A DNA stretch of 64,000 nucleotides from assembly GCA_037893245.1 (NCBI GenBank), contig JBAIAA010000866.1, positions 496,001 through 560,000 on the forward strand, in the 5' to 3' direction. Position numbers and translations under genes: made by a program. Below, in pieces: positions 15,201 through 30,200 of the stretch; the stretch's first letter is position 1, and each line of letters begins with the position of its first letter. The notes beneath the pieces were generated by a model. It made no database searches and had not been told where the DNA came from. It was given only the letters and a program-made list of their open reading frames with translations. This DNA comes from Crossaster papposus (taxonomy: Eukaryota; Echinodermata; Asteroidea; Velatida; Solasteridae).

Positions 15201-18200
15201 AAGCAATTATCGTTGCGGATAAATGTATACCTACATGTAGATGTTTTACTTACCATCTCTAAATTCCACCTTCCTGTACACACGGGTGACTTCAATCTGG
15301 AATGTCACATACTCGCAAATAGATGCAGCAAGACGTGTTAATGACTGGCGTCCACTGCCACCAATACCCACCAGTAACGTGTTACCTCGTGGTTGGCCAA
15401 TCACACGAATGATACGGGATACTGTAAAGCCAGTAAAAGAAGGGAAACTCATTCAATTACACCATAATTGCAAGAACTTTATAAATAAATATTTTAAACA
15501 AATCATTACAGTCAACTAAATTAGACCCATTCTTCAAAATTACTTCCAAATGTTGTATTTGATAGCCCTTAATTCACACTGCACATGTACTGCTGCATTC
15601 TGCATCATATTGCATAGTAAGTTGCATGTGCTTGCCAATCTCCATATTGGGAGTTGTTTATATTGTTGAAAAAAATCGTTGGTATCTTATGATGTTTGAC
15701 TAGGAACCAATACGTGCTTGGCAAGTTAGGCATGTGCATGCAATACTTATTACCTACTGACTAATATTGACTCCAACCAGTGAAGTCACATTTCAGAAAG
15801 CCTTTTTAAATTCAAAGATTATGACAAAGTCAAAATTATTTTGATTATACATGCTTCTTACCATGCTCAATTGCATCCCTAAAAAGGACAAGATCCATTG
15901 CAATGACACCTGGACTACCATTGTAGTCCTCCAAAGCATCCTCCATAAACTTCTTTAGGCTTGAGAAATCTTGAAGATCCTCATAGATGGGCACTTCAGC
16001 CTGTGAGATGAAGTCACCTGTTAAGAAAGTAAATTCAGTACCAAATCAAGGTGATGTAAGACGATGAAATCTCGAAATGGACTAAAAATTCAAGTTAAGC
16101 AGAGTTTTAAGTTAGCCAAGGTTTTTTTCTTTTTCTTTTTCAAGAATTTCTAAGGAGACTATAAGAAACAAACGTATGATGATGCGTGGGTTTGAACCCT
16201 GCCAGGAACATGGTGTTTGAGCCCTTGGGCAAGACATTTAACTACAATTGCCTCTTTCCACCCAGGAGAATAAATAGGTATCTGTGAGGGTTGAGGCCGA
16301 TTGAGCACCTATAAACGGCTACCACGTGGTCCTGGGCCTGATGAACGGGGTAATAATTGTAAAGCGCTTTGAGAACGTTGATACTTTGACGAAACAGGAA
16401 CAATTAGCTAGTCTAATAACCCATGCTCGTGTAGAATCGCGCGCTTACAGCGTGGTGCAGGGCGCAGTGACCAATCAGCTGCGTATGGCAGCATGATCAT
16501 AAGCGCAGCAACCAATCAGGATAGCGCGCATTGCGTAGGGTCTGGGCTTACTCGCGTGATCTCTGCTCGGGGCTCAGTTGGAGTTTAGATGTCGACGTGT
16601 TGCGAGCGAAATTGCAGTGAATTCCGTGTCTGACGTGAACTCCGGTGAGTTTAAGTAGCTAGCGGGTTATTTGACATTGGGTCTAGATTATAATGGGACC
16701 TGGGCGAGTGGGATAGGTAACCTTTGATTGGAGAGACAGTGAAACTATTTGTTAAGGGGATTGTCTGCCTCTTACGGTTCGGCGACGGTTGAGTGCAGCC
16801 CTTACGTTAATCGGAGAGCTTAGTGTCGCTTCGGAGGTTTACTATAATTCTCTGGTAGTTCGACCTATATTGTGTTAATTATCCTGGGCTGATCGCAACA
16901 ACACTGAGTATTATTGTAGAACCCGTGAGAAATACCTTAAGCTTACTGCCAGTGAGCTAAACCGGGTTGAGGTGCACGGTACCTCGTGAGGATTAATTTG
17001 TGCATATTTAATTACCCTCACCCTGCCTTTTTTGTGTTTTTATTTATAAGGAATATAATTGTATTAACTGTTAGATGTGTATGCCCCATAACATTTATAT
17101 TGTATAAACCAAGGCAGATTAATTCAAGCCCCGTTACATTCAAGTGGTGCAGTTGACCACGTGAGGTTTACTAGACCTTGTGAGGGTTATCACACACCAG
17201 TAAGGATTATTGTGTACAATTATTTGAGTAACATTCGTTGAATCAGAAAGAGAATAAGACAAATTATTGATCGTCCTTAGAGATTCTTGTCACTGTGAGG
17301 TTTATTTGCATTGTGAGGTTTATTAGAATCACTTAGTGCTCTGTTACATCTAGTTATTCACTCAATGATAAAAAAGATGGTAGATTTTCACCAAACAAAC
17401 TGCCCCTGGGCAAAATCTGCCGTTCGTAAATTGTTCCCCTCTTGCTACTGGATAGCCGCTCATTCTCGCACGAGGCTAATAAATATTTTTGTGGGATAAA
17501 TAAGACCAGTCCCCCATCAAGGTTTTCTTCTGACGACTGCCGGTTCCGCCACAAAACGATGGAAAGTGCCTTATAAGCACGATTATTATTAATAGTAGTA
17601 GTATTAACCTACCAAAGATTGGTGGCTGCTTGTTGGGGCATATGTTGTGGAAGGTCTGCTCAAAGAGATTGCCAAGCTTTTCACTCAAGATGTTCACAAA
17701 TGACTCACTGTCTGCATCATTGACTAAACGGTCTGAGAAAACCCTGTGTCAACATATAAAAAACAACAGTAATATACAAATTGTGGTTTCTGCAGAGGCT
17801 CTAAAGCTATGGTCACATCACCCAAAAGTAACCTGCTCGGCGGCCGAGCGGCGAGTTTTTAACCAATTCTGCCCGGCCACCGAGCGGCGGCCGCCCAGGC
17901 ACCGCTCGTGTTTAGGGCATCGCTCGGTCGCCGCTGAAGTTTTAGCGCGAAGTTAAAATTTGGGCGGCGCCTGCTCACTTTTCACTCGCCGCCCAGTATA
18001 CGCTCAGTGCCTGGGCGGTCGCTGCCCGGGCACCGACCTAATCGAGCGTTCGCCGCTGAGCGATTTAAGTCAAAAATCGAAGCCGCTAGGTCAGAGGCTG
18101 CCGAGCGATCGCCGCCCGGTCGCCGCTGGGAGATCAATCGGTCACTGGGAGGCGAGTTCAAAATCGGTCGGCGTCCAGCAGCGCCAGCTCCATTCACCGC

Positions 18201-21200
18201 GACGTCTAGCCGATAATGGCTGACAATTACAATGGCAATGACAAAGCAAAAGCGGTTTTGATGATGACCAGTCGGCGACCGACATGAAATCGACAGGTCA
18301 CCGCCCAGGCATCGCTGGGGCTCTACAGCCTGCTCGACTTCTCCAAAAATCGCTGGGCGATGCCTCAATTCCAGCAGCGACCGAGCAGGCTACTGATCGG
18401 TCGGTCGCTGCTCTGATTTGTGACCATAGCTTTAGCTATATGTTTGAAAGATATTGGTTTTTATATTTCTGCTATTTTATATATGTACATGTAGTGTACA
18501 CTACATTTACATGTACCTTCGTAGTACAACGTAAAGATTATATTAAAACCTACAATATATTCTAAATGCACTTAAAGGTAGGATACACCATTTGCAGATA
18601 TCGAAAATATTTACTACCGAAATATTTACTACCGAATTATTAGGAAACATCTTACTCATTTGAAAGTAAATAATGATTCTAGGCATCCAGCAAAATGATT
18701 GCGCTAGAAATCCTGTAATTATTCCGAAAAGTAGAATTTTATAAAAAAACATTTGTGATCGCCGGACGGCGATTGCAAAAAACAAAGATAACGTAAGAAT
18801 AACTGCTCGGCGCCAATTGAAAACAAACGCTGTTTTTCGTGGTTTTTTTCGGCATCCATCATTGTAAAACTTCAGACAGGTCAGTCAAACAATATTTACT
18901 ATAAAATACAACCCCCCAAATCTACCCATTCATGATAATTCAAGCAAATACCAATGGTGTTTCCTACCTTTCTTTTAATCATTACCAAATGTGTATTTTT
19001 TTTCTTCAAATTTATATTTAAATACTGTTTTACACAGTTTGGGTGCTAACCACCAACTGAATACTTTAAGTGATAAAACTGATTCTTGAGAAAATGTCAT
19101 TTAAAATCTTACAGATGTGTTACCGTGAATTTATGACATTGGGATGAAATAGGTTTCAAAGATGTTTGACAGAAGAACAAAATTGGAGAAAGTTAAAACC
19201 GGACTTACAGATCAAGGTTTATATTTAAAAAAACACACCTTATTTTGTGGCGACAGGTAACATATTTTATAGAATTAGGGATACTCTTGTCAATGCTTAA
19301 ATTTGCCTATACGTTACGAAAGCTTACCTGAAGCATTCATGGATCCACAAGCGTGTTATGCTTCCTTTGGTGTCATGAAAGTCTCTATGTGCTCTCAGTA
19401 AGCCTTGGAATACCTTGGAGATGTCTCTCAGATTGAACAGATAGTGAATCTTGGCAGGTGTGGGCAGGAAGCGCTGCACTACAGCTTGGTAGATTTCCAA
19501 TGTGGCTTGAGTCATGGTATCACCGATTGGTTTAACATCCTCCTCAAAGTCCTGCAGCTTCTGGTTGATCATTGTGCCAAAAATGCGCTTGATTTGGGAG
19601 TCCTGAGGGAGGCAAACAAAAGTGTTAGCAAATAACAAAATAACATTCTTTTCGGACACTAGATAATTAACAAAATGTTGACACAGAAAAGCAATATATA
19701 TTTGTTCATGTATTGGTGTCACTGGGGTGTGATTGTGCAGTGTGTTGTGGATAGTGACCTATGTTAAGTCTTCCCTGAGCTTGCAGCATCCTGTTCTTAA
19801 TTCCAAAGCTGAAGTGACAAAAGTGAGGGCATTAACAATGTTGAGGCCCATGAGCCAGTTTTAATATATTGGTACGTTTAATACAGGCCAACCACATATT
19901 TATTCCCATTCATAAATACATTTCGGGGAAAAGACGTCAAAACAATTTAACACAATTATCAGTTTCAAACGATTTTGTTGAACAATAATAGTTCATGTTT
20001 TCTGAAACACCCCTCTAGCTACATGTATATTATGATACATGTATGTTACTCGAATATCCTTGCTCACATGATCAGTCCGGAAGGTAAACCAACTTCTAAT
20101 AAGGACATTGGCGCGTGTCCCACGTACTGCACGATGTCACGTGGAACGCAACTGCTGGTACAGTGTAAATTAAAAATTTGTGGTACATGTATTACGCATG
20201 CTTTGTGAGATGTGTTTCAACCAATAAAAGTGTAAGGCGACCAATAAAAGTGTAAGGCGACCAAATTTCATACGACTTTGAAAAGTGTTTAAAACTGGCC
20301 CTGGTGTTTTATCATCCGTTTTAAACCGGCTACGTGATGGGCTCTTGACCAATACTGTCTAAGTAAACTGTCTAAGGTATTTGTGAATCAGAATAAAAAC
20401 ATTACCAAGCAGATGATGCTACTTTCTTCCTTCACTACCACTTTCCTTGTACATTGATTCCTAGATTATCTCTGAATGAAATTGATGGCCAAAATAGATG
20501 GCGCTGTCAGTCAAACAATTTGCACAGTGGCCATTGTTTGTGTACACTTTGTACATGACAATGAACCAAGTGCATGACCCCCACTGATGTTTAATAAAAA
20601 CTTACACTTGGGAAGGTCATGTTGATGAGATTAAATCTACTCTGTAACCGAGTTGAGATGACCATTCGACCACCTCCTGGTGGCCCCATTGCTGCCAGAA
20701 GTTGCATATCCTGTCAACACACAAACCAGTGCAAAGAAGTATGTTCTTTGCAAATCATTAACAAACAAAAAGATATCACTCCTGTCCTAGGTAATACGAG
20801 ATAAAATGAAATATTTCTATATTTATCTAAAATCCATAGTATGAGCCATGATAATCAATAACCAAGGGCATCTGCTAACACTGTTTCAATTTGTCAATTT
20901 AATACAGGTACTTAGAATAAAACATGGAAAAAGATAAAAAGACAATGAAGACAAATGTTTTGCGAAGTTTTTAGTTCAAACCATGTTTCAATAAATGTTT
21001 AGAAGACATTATATACTGTCACTGCCAAACAGGCAAGCTCCCAAACCCCCTTTTCAAAAATGGTTACCTTTATGTATTTTGAAGTTTGCTTTAGGCGATC
21101 ATACCAGAAGCCGTAATCCATCCATAGTTTCATGAGTTCAAGTGGTGGTTGGGATCCAAACGTGTCTTTTGCAGGCATATTGAAGTCATCCATAAGGGTC

Positions 21201-24200
21201 AGCAGTTTCTTACCTCCGATGGGAACATAAACCCCTAAGACACAGGAGAGTTATAGATTGAGTAACTAGAGATATGTCTGTTGCATGGACAGAACATAAG
21301 GCTTTTCCCAATTTGTCATATTTCTTTTCATTTTTTATAAATTTTTTGTTTCATTTATTGTCATTTAGATTTTTTTATTGAATAGTGAACATTGGAAATT
21401 AGCAAACTTCAACACATATCAACTAATTATTCATTTTAAACATTTATAAACCTGCCACTAGAGGGTGCATTATATAATGTCACCGTTAATTGTAAAGTAC
21501 AACTTAGCCAGAGACTAACATTGTTAAAAGCAAGTTCATACCTTTTCCCATTTTCAAATTATAAGGCACTTCCAGTTTGGATCGGAAGGGTCAGGTCGTT
21601 TTGCAGATAATATAAAAAAAAATGGAGGCCTGGATTATTCTGTCAATTCCCTTCAAAATCAAAATCAGATCTTTTACATCTGATTTTATATTGATTTTCA
21701 AAAATTAAATCTAGAAATCTAGTTGCTTGTAATCTAATATTGACGATGTCATCGAAACGTCATTAACATTAAGCTTGAGAGCTGTCTTAACTTTGAAATT
21801 TGAAGAATAATTCTGGATTATACATGTATCTCACGCGGTTGATTTTTAAGCAGTTTTTTAAAGGTTTAAAAGTCTTTTCATTGTAACTTCCGGTCTGGTG
21901 ACGTCATCTATTTTTTTTCCCTCAACTTGTTCTTAGCATGAAGCTGATTATACATCAAGTACAAGTGATTTCAGCAAACTTGGCAAAATATCAATATATT
22001 AATCAAATTAAACATTTTTTAACCTGCTGCTAGAGGGCGCTATAACAATTTATGACATCACAGGTAATTTTTTGTTAGTGTGCAACCTAGCCAGAAACAA
22101 TTAACTTCACATATTTTTCCATATTTAAATTATAAGACACTTTTGACCGGAAGGAAGGGATGGATACGTGATTTTAAGGGTCATGTCTGTGAAGATTCTA
22201 GGTTATTCTATCAACTCCCACAAACGTCAAGTTCCGGTATTTTACGGTTGATTCGTTATTGATTTTCAAAATTTGTATCTATTAATCATTAATTGCTTGT
22301 AATTTGATATATGATGCATCATCAAGTATAGAGTTAAAAACAAAATCTGCCAAAGACTGAATGTTTTTCCTAGTTCCGGATGGCATGTACAACACGCGTG
22401 CAAGTGTTTTTATTTGGTGACATTTTTTATGGGTCAGTTTATCGGTTTGTTTCCGCATCACGATCACGGTACAGTCAAGCTGCGCTATTCCAAAACCATT
22501 TTATTACGCATATCCTTTTTGTTAACTTTACTGAACTACATTTTCCCCTCCATATTTTGGTCTTCTAATTTTGAAAATACAACGTTGAAAGTACCGACAT
22601 CGCCTTTCCTAGTTCCGGATTGTTTAACCAGTTCTGGATGAGGTAAAAACTGCTTCCTGGCTATAAGAACAATCGCGCAAGAAAATAAATCCCTGAATCA
22701 GGCAGATAGAGTATATATATATTATTTATATAATAAAGTTCATTTAAAATTCTTACTTCACTTATACCCATGTCAGACCGGAGTGCGATCTCACGGCAAC
22801 CTTACTGCGATGCAGTTTTCATCAAAAACGCAGTGGGGTCGCCGAAAACTGGCAAAAAAACCTGAAATCTATGAGGTAGGTAGCTCACAGTACGCTCTTG
22901 ACTCGCTCACTGTGCTCTCACTACACTCTCACTACGCTCTCACTACGCTCTCACTACACTCTCACTACACTCTCACTGCGACCTATGCGTTCCCAGTTTG
23001 ATCATCGGCGCGCTCTCACTGCGCTCCCACTACGCTCTACGCTCTTGCTGCGACTAAGACGACCTCGCTACGACCTCGCTACAGCCTCACTACGCACTCA
23101 CTACGTCCCCTCATAGATTTCAGGATTTTTTGCCAGTTTTCGGCTAGCCCACTGCGTTTTTGATGAAAACTGCATCGCAGTAAGGTCGCTGTGGGATTGC
23201 ACACCGGTCTGACAGGGTCATCAGTCGCAGATTGGGCAGACGGCGATACCAACTTGCTCTTGCTACGATCATGACACGCTCAGGTAGACTTCACTACGTC
23301 CGTAGTACGTTATTTGAGATCCCACTACGCTCTCACTGCGTTTTGGACCAGGTCGCAGACCCTCCGCGATTGTTTTGAGCAGGCTCGGAACAATCGCCGA
23401 GGTTAGGCGACCATGGAGACTTTTCCACGACCTAGGTAGACTCCACTACGTTCCCACTACGCTCTTAGCAATCCTACTGCGCTTCTACTGCATTTTTCAA
23501 CTTTTTTAGTCGCCGTGGGAGAGCAACGGCAGCATAGCTCCGGTGTGACAGGGGTATTAGGAAAACTACAAAATCTTTTTTACTTGAATTCCAGAATTGG
23601 CCGAAAGCAGCCCAAATATTTTTTTAGTAAGTACCGAAATTGTTTATTTGATATGCACGTTTATTCCATAGAAGTAAAAAAAAAAACGGACACGACTTCA
23701 GACCGATATGAAAGTTAGAACTGAATTGGAATGTACATAACATTCCCATATAAATCACTTTTTTTTTTTTTGGGGGGGGGGGGTCTTTTCTCAGCAAAGT
23801 TAATTTTATTAGGAGAATTGTGACATCATACCTTTGGTTCTTTTCTCCACCCGACTCTCTATTATCTCCTGCACATTGTTTGATGATGTCTGTGCAGACA
23901 TGTTGATTGTCAACACACCGTACTTGGCTGCATCAAGCTTGCTGCAAACACTCTGTGCAATGGATGTTTTACCAGTGCCTACTGGACCAACGAGGAGTAC
24001 AGGTTGAACTGAGCCAATCAAGGAACCCACCAAGAAGTTGTAGCGCACGGTATCCACAGTGGGCACCATTATCTTGTAGAATGGGGCACTGGAGAGAAAG
24101 TGGAATGATTTTTCAATAATGAGGACCCAACTTTTCGTCTGAATCTATCTTGCCGAGCACCAGCCAACTCAACATGTTATATTGCTAGATTGTTTTGCCA

Positions 24201-27200
24201 CTTTAAAATTGGGTCCAGTTGATCCTTCTAGATAAATTACCTAAAACATGTTGTATTTATACAGTTCAACTGGTTGTTACTTACTTTGTGGGATATCTCC
24301 AGCCACTCCGAAGTTTGTCTTCCCAGTGAGCCCAGTTCTTGTTCTTGGAATCCACATAGTACTCATACACAGTGTCCTTATTTGGGAAGGTACCTTCAAT
24401 CTCACGGATGTAGTTGTCCAGCTTTTTGCGTCCGTCTTCATCTACAGCCGAGCAGACAGACCAAATCAGACAGAAGAGGAACCAAAGCTCTATCATGCGC
24501 TCATAGTTCTCCTTATCTGATGAGTTCACCTAAAAATAATAACAATATTTCCGAAAATTATTAATAAATATACTTTTAGTGATAAAAATGTATAACTCTT
24601 TCTTTCTGACAGACATGCTTTAGCACCTTTATCATCATTTACTTTTCAAGAACAAACTTAGTACACACAAACGAGTATTACAACGTGGAAGCGCCCAAAT
24701 GGGCTACAAAACGCATTTTTAACAAAATGATGTTAATCCGAAAGAGCTTTTAAAAGTAGGATATAAAAATTCACACAACCACCCATTAAAAACTGGGCGT
24801 TTTTTTGTTATTAAAAAACTAGCGCACTGCATTCTGCGGACCTTGGAGAAACAACATTTATGTTTTCGTCTTGCTGAGCTGTGTATATGTACGTATCATG
24901 GTACTGTACATGTACGTTTACCACACATTGAATCGTCTGCATGGCTGGAAATGCATATGTGCATGCCACAAAATGTCCGCCCTGTCAGACATAAACTACA
25001 GAGTTTTTTGGTCTTTTCTTAGGATTGGTAAGCCATTAGTTTTTAGTGAACAATCTAAAACATTGGGGAATTTCATGACGTAATGCCCCTTAAATTCACA
25101 CGTGAGATATGCCCCCCTATCCCCTTTAGCTCTGAGTACATGTACAATGTACACCACACAGTTATATATGTAGTACATGTACATGTACTTTAATACCTAC
25201 AAAGGAGTAAATCTGGTAATTTTTTTCTCAATTTCACTAAATACAGTACATGAAGTTTCACATTATTTTGAAAACAATTGGGTAAACATAGACATACGAT
25301 ACATGATTGCTTGCTCTGGTACCACATAACGACCGAGGGGCGAGACACAAAAGAGAACAAAGGGAACAAAAGCCCCTCGGTCGGCGGTATGAATGGCAAA
25401 ATTTGATCCTCGATCGACGGTGCAAGCGCAAAGCAATGGGGTTTGGGTATAACATAGGAATAAAGGAAAACACAATATCGATCCTCGATCGTTATGTGGT
25501 TCAAAATTGTATGAACTTACACATGTAGTTAACATCATTATTATAATTAATCAAGATACCAACTAAGAAAAAAAAGAGGCTTTTCTCATTGTAAATCTCC
25601 AGAAAATGTAAGTTAGAATGCCAAAGAAATACGGCAGATCCATATCCCAACCACTCAATGCAAACCCTGACCCTAAAACAAGCATCTGAAGTTACACTGA
25701 ACAATTTCAAATGTCTCATGGGGTATTAACTTACCCCATTTTCTTCAGTAGCTAATGCACTGAAGAGTTTGCAGAGAGACACAACTCCATTGAGTTCAGC
25801 GATGGGTACTAGTTCATTACAGTTATGTTGCTTAAAGTCCTGTATTTTGATCAGATACTTATCAAACAGCCTCTGAAGTATTTCTTGGGAATGCTGTTTT
25901 GAGAAAGAGAAAATATTATATAAAAAATATGAATGTGTGTGACTTGATATATAAAATTACTTTCCTGTGCTTTATTTAAATTTCATCTGAAACAATTAAT
26001 ATTTTTTCAATTACTTTTTGTCTAGCAACACAACAATTAATTACTTTTAACACAACGAAAGGCCATGATTTGAGTGGAAAAATTACGAGGTACACGGTAA
26101 GTATTTTTGTCCATGATCAATCTGAGTATAATTTTGAATGTCAGCATTTTCCTGCAGTGACAAACGAAATTAAGGTCGTAACTATTCCTGTCTGAAAAAC
26201 TACGATGAATTTTCTCACACCCAATCGCCCAAAACTAAAATTTCAACTGCGGCGAGTCCTGCAACGTAACTGCGACACTAATTTATTTTTGTGTACTGAT
26301 TTACGTGTTCACTTTGAATGAACGCAAATGAAAGGATTCTTCAGAAAAGCAACTACAGTGTTAAACACTTCCCTTCTCTGTGAACATATTTTAGTAAAAC
26401 TTTTGTCAGATTGCACGGAGGACTTAATATTTTGATCTTCAGATCAAAAAAACATCATTGTATCTAACAAAATATGCAACGTTTACACCGTCACTGGGAC
26501 AACAGTGTCGTTGTTACGTTTGTTCAATCGATACCTCTCGATGTAATTTTTTTTATTTGTTAACAAAAATCAACTTAAAAAACATTGCTTTTCAAGAGTC
26601 AATCCATTTAGTTTTGGTTCACAATGTCAACTCGTTTATTAATGAGTTGAAACGTCTGTATTTCGATTTTTGTAGAACGTTTCTGACGAATGTCGGACAA
26701 CTTGACTGGTGGGCACCAGCTCGTCTTTGGACAACTCGACCGTTACATGTACAGCGTACGCGTAGCGCGTGGTACTGTGTGTCGCATCACAGGCCGCAAA
26801 TAATATGTTGTATGCGTAATGCACGATGATCGCCACGTGGTGGGCGCCGCGCATGAAACACATGACAGTGCACGCGACAACGCTGCATGGCAAGGCGCAC
26901 TGTGCACGTGTATCGGTTGCGGGGCGCACCGTGCGCGGTCGAGTTGTCCTGATTTGAGTTGTGCCACCAGTAACAACGAAACTGAGACACGAAACCTCTT
27001 TGGCGCAGTGATCGACGGGGTTAACAATAATTGTGGCTCATTTGTGAACTGTGTTTAATGATTTTACTTTCTCATTTTTGTTTTATCATAAAGATTCGTT
27101 GTATTTTTTTAATTTTTCATTGTCATTCCGGTCACGAAAATACTTTTGGTTTATGAAGCGATATTTAAAAACCTGATCTTAAGCATTCTTAATTGAGACT

Positions 27201-30200
27201 TATTCATTTTAATTACAGGTTGTAAAAGAAGAATGTTGAATCTGTCCAAATCAAGTTCATGGAAAAATTTCCAGATGGAAAGACCGATGTCTTGTGTGTG
27301 CTTCAACCTCTGGGTTAGACCGTGCAATATGCCTTTCATCAAGAGGACTTTGAGACAATCCCGATCGAGGAGCTAAAAAGAAAGTGAACATTATCATTAC
27401 AAAATGCTAACATTACAAAATGCTTGCTCAAATGAGTTTGTTTAAAAATAAATGTAACATGACTACATGTACATACCGGTACTGTACTCACTAAGCCGAA
27501 CTTTGCTCCATCCATGCAGGTGGTGCAGCATATAAATGCCAGCTTTCAGAGTTTATCATTATGAGTGTTTGTTTATCATTAATGACTATTGGACTTGTGT
27601 TATAATTCTCACCACAACCAACCATGGGGACAATGTTATGTCTTTTATGAATTAAATCATTTTGCAGTGAATGATACAACACCTACTTGCATGTAAGCAG
27701 CGTAAAACTGGTGATACCAAGCACAATATGTCAAACATTTCACACAGAACAGGGACACCGTGTCCCTGTTACGTGTGAAACCTCTTATTCATAGGCCTGA
27801 TATGTTAATTCTTTACAATCAATGTGTAATGTTCAATAATTAATTGGCTGTGTAGTTGTTAATGTTAAAATTGTTCATATTTTTTTCAACATTTGAGGGC
27901 TAACTGAAACAAACAAACAATCATAAGTGTTTACGCTCCAAAATGTTGCCCAAGTTGAGAATTATGTTCCAAAGACTGCCTATAAATCTCTTAAAAACTG
28001 CCATTTCTTCAAGTTATTTTGATTTTTATATCTTGCCATGTTTTATTACCTGACACCAAGGTACTCTTGGTTTAAATAGATTATTTTATGTTAATGGTTG
28101 TTAATACATTAGTGGTTAAGTAGTTTGGTGTCCCAGTTACGTGTGAAACCTGATGTTTTTTATATGTTGACCACGTAACTTGCAAAATAACGCAACTGGG
28201 TGCACAATTTTAGTGTTTTATTAAAGTTTACATGTTGAGCAATACAGATAAGTGTGCAGGGAATAAATAAAGTAGTTTTGAAATTTTGACATCAATGTCC
28301 CACTTTGGACCCCTTATATAGAAAGACCCATATACACCTCCACCGCGTCAACGAAGCATGCTTGGCAACAGTAGTGTGTGTACATGTTTACTGTAGGTAT
28401 GCTAGTAACGTCAGGCGTGTATAGCCGTCAGGCATGTATAGCCGTCCACCGCAAAGTGTGCTAGTAATGTTTGATGTATAAACACGTCAACCGCAACATT
28501 CAAGGAAACTTCCGCGACATACACACACATCCTCGGCTGACTCAAACTGCCCTGCCTGACGGGTTAATGCTCTATACGTGGATAGTTAATGATTTTTCTG
28601 GCCTACACTGTAGCTTGCGAAGTGTTTCCTTAAACCGTTTTGAATCTTGGATTTTTGTTGTGTGTATACACGTTCTCCGGCGCGAACTGGTTAATGCCCA
28701 GCTGAGATGTTATACGGATGAAGGAGTACAGAATTTCTAATTTACGGGGAACTTTCTGTTGAAAAGCGACACGGATGTCTAAAACTGAGGTAAAAGAATG
28801 TCCTAAAAAAACATCTTCGGGCTGCTATAAAATATACCATTGGACCACTGGGAGGCAATAGCACTCAACATTCTTGCATAGAGGTAGAATTGGGTTAGGG
28901 TATAATGAAACAAAATTGAGAAGACTACAAATTAAGGTCGAAAGAAATTTCTAGGGTTGAGTTTACGGAGATTTCCCTTAGCACATGAACCCTATGGAGT
29001 GTCCCCATAGTGTAATGTACAAAAAGAATATGTGTTCAGTTGGTTTAACACGCAAGAGCCAAAAGGTATGAGGGGCAACACGATTGATATCACAATCCTC
29101 AACCTCCATCTGTTTTCTGTAATTCTGTAACAGGAGCTTCTTAGCAGACTCGGTCTATCCTAACATCTACGCTCTAAACACAGCAGTGTTACTCCCAGTT
29201 AATTGTTTACCATCGTTGATTCGACAGACAGCCAGAGAGAAAGATATACTTTGATGCTAGGGCCAATTTGTATTTTGATAAATTAAAGAATGAATCATCT
29301 TCTTCAAAGGGTGATGCAAACTGTATTATCATGGACAATAATACAAGGGGGAATTTCGAGGACAAGGACAAAATATCATGAACATTAGTATAAATAATTC
29401 AATTTGATCAAGTTTGAATATTTTGTTCCCATCTCATCATGAATTTGTACGACTGCAATTAAAATCATAAGGCACAATTGGAAATGACTTTAGTTTGCAA
29501 GAATTAAACATTGATATTCAAATTAGCCATACCTTGTCTTGTCTTTTCTGCAACCAAGATGTGACATATGGCTGCCATCCAGTGTCGGCATAGTCAGTGT
29601 ATACCATACCACAACGGCTCACAGTAGCTGGAGAAGCAACAGCTAAATTCTCCGTTTCAAACAGCAAAGTCACCTATAAAGGAAGTTATATGGAAAAAGC
29701 AAGACAAGTTGTGCTCAACACAAATACTCCACCACCACCACCACCATCATCCTTCTAACATCAATTTCACATGGAACGTTCAGTTACACAGCTATTGTTT
29801 TATTTATAGGCAAGACCGTATGGATGCCTATGACTAGGTATTAAAAATGGTGTTTTTTTCTGTTCTATTTTAAAGTTGTAACAGTATGTGATTTAAAATA
29901 GTGAGTGAGTGTGATACTTTCTGTCCAAGACATAATCCAGATCTGATCAAGATCTAACCCAGAACTGATCCAGATCTGATCCACCTTTTTTGATCCCCTT
30001 TCAGAAAAATGAGACCCTGAAAGATGAGATGTTAAGTGTAAATGCAATTGGTGAATCAGACTTGACACGACCAATTCCGGCCAGCATAACTCTTTATGCC
30101 AGCATAAAGGGGTGCGTACCTATCTTCCCCGGTCCCTATGTTCCCCGGTCCCTATGTTCCCCGGTCCCTATGTTCCGCAATCCCTATGTTCCGCAATCCC

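Noticed and set aside
17960-18368. Long overlapping open frames on both strands in a GC-rich block
   Set aside because: They lie wholly inside the word-repeat foldback with inverted ends. The lack of stops follows from GC richness.
26458-27058. Plus-strand and minus-strand open frames of 90-123 codons
   Set aside because: They overlap on opposite strands within and around an inverted-repeat element and carry no recognisable domain.
27151-27372. Open frame [20 protein letters not shown] and on, with an acceptor-like ctttttag, as a DNAH2 exon
   Set aside because: Exon 15 joins exon 16 directly in frame as in recalled DNAH2. The peptide matches no dynein segment there, and no donor in the right phase was found.
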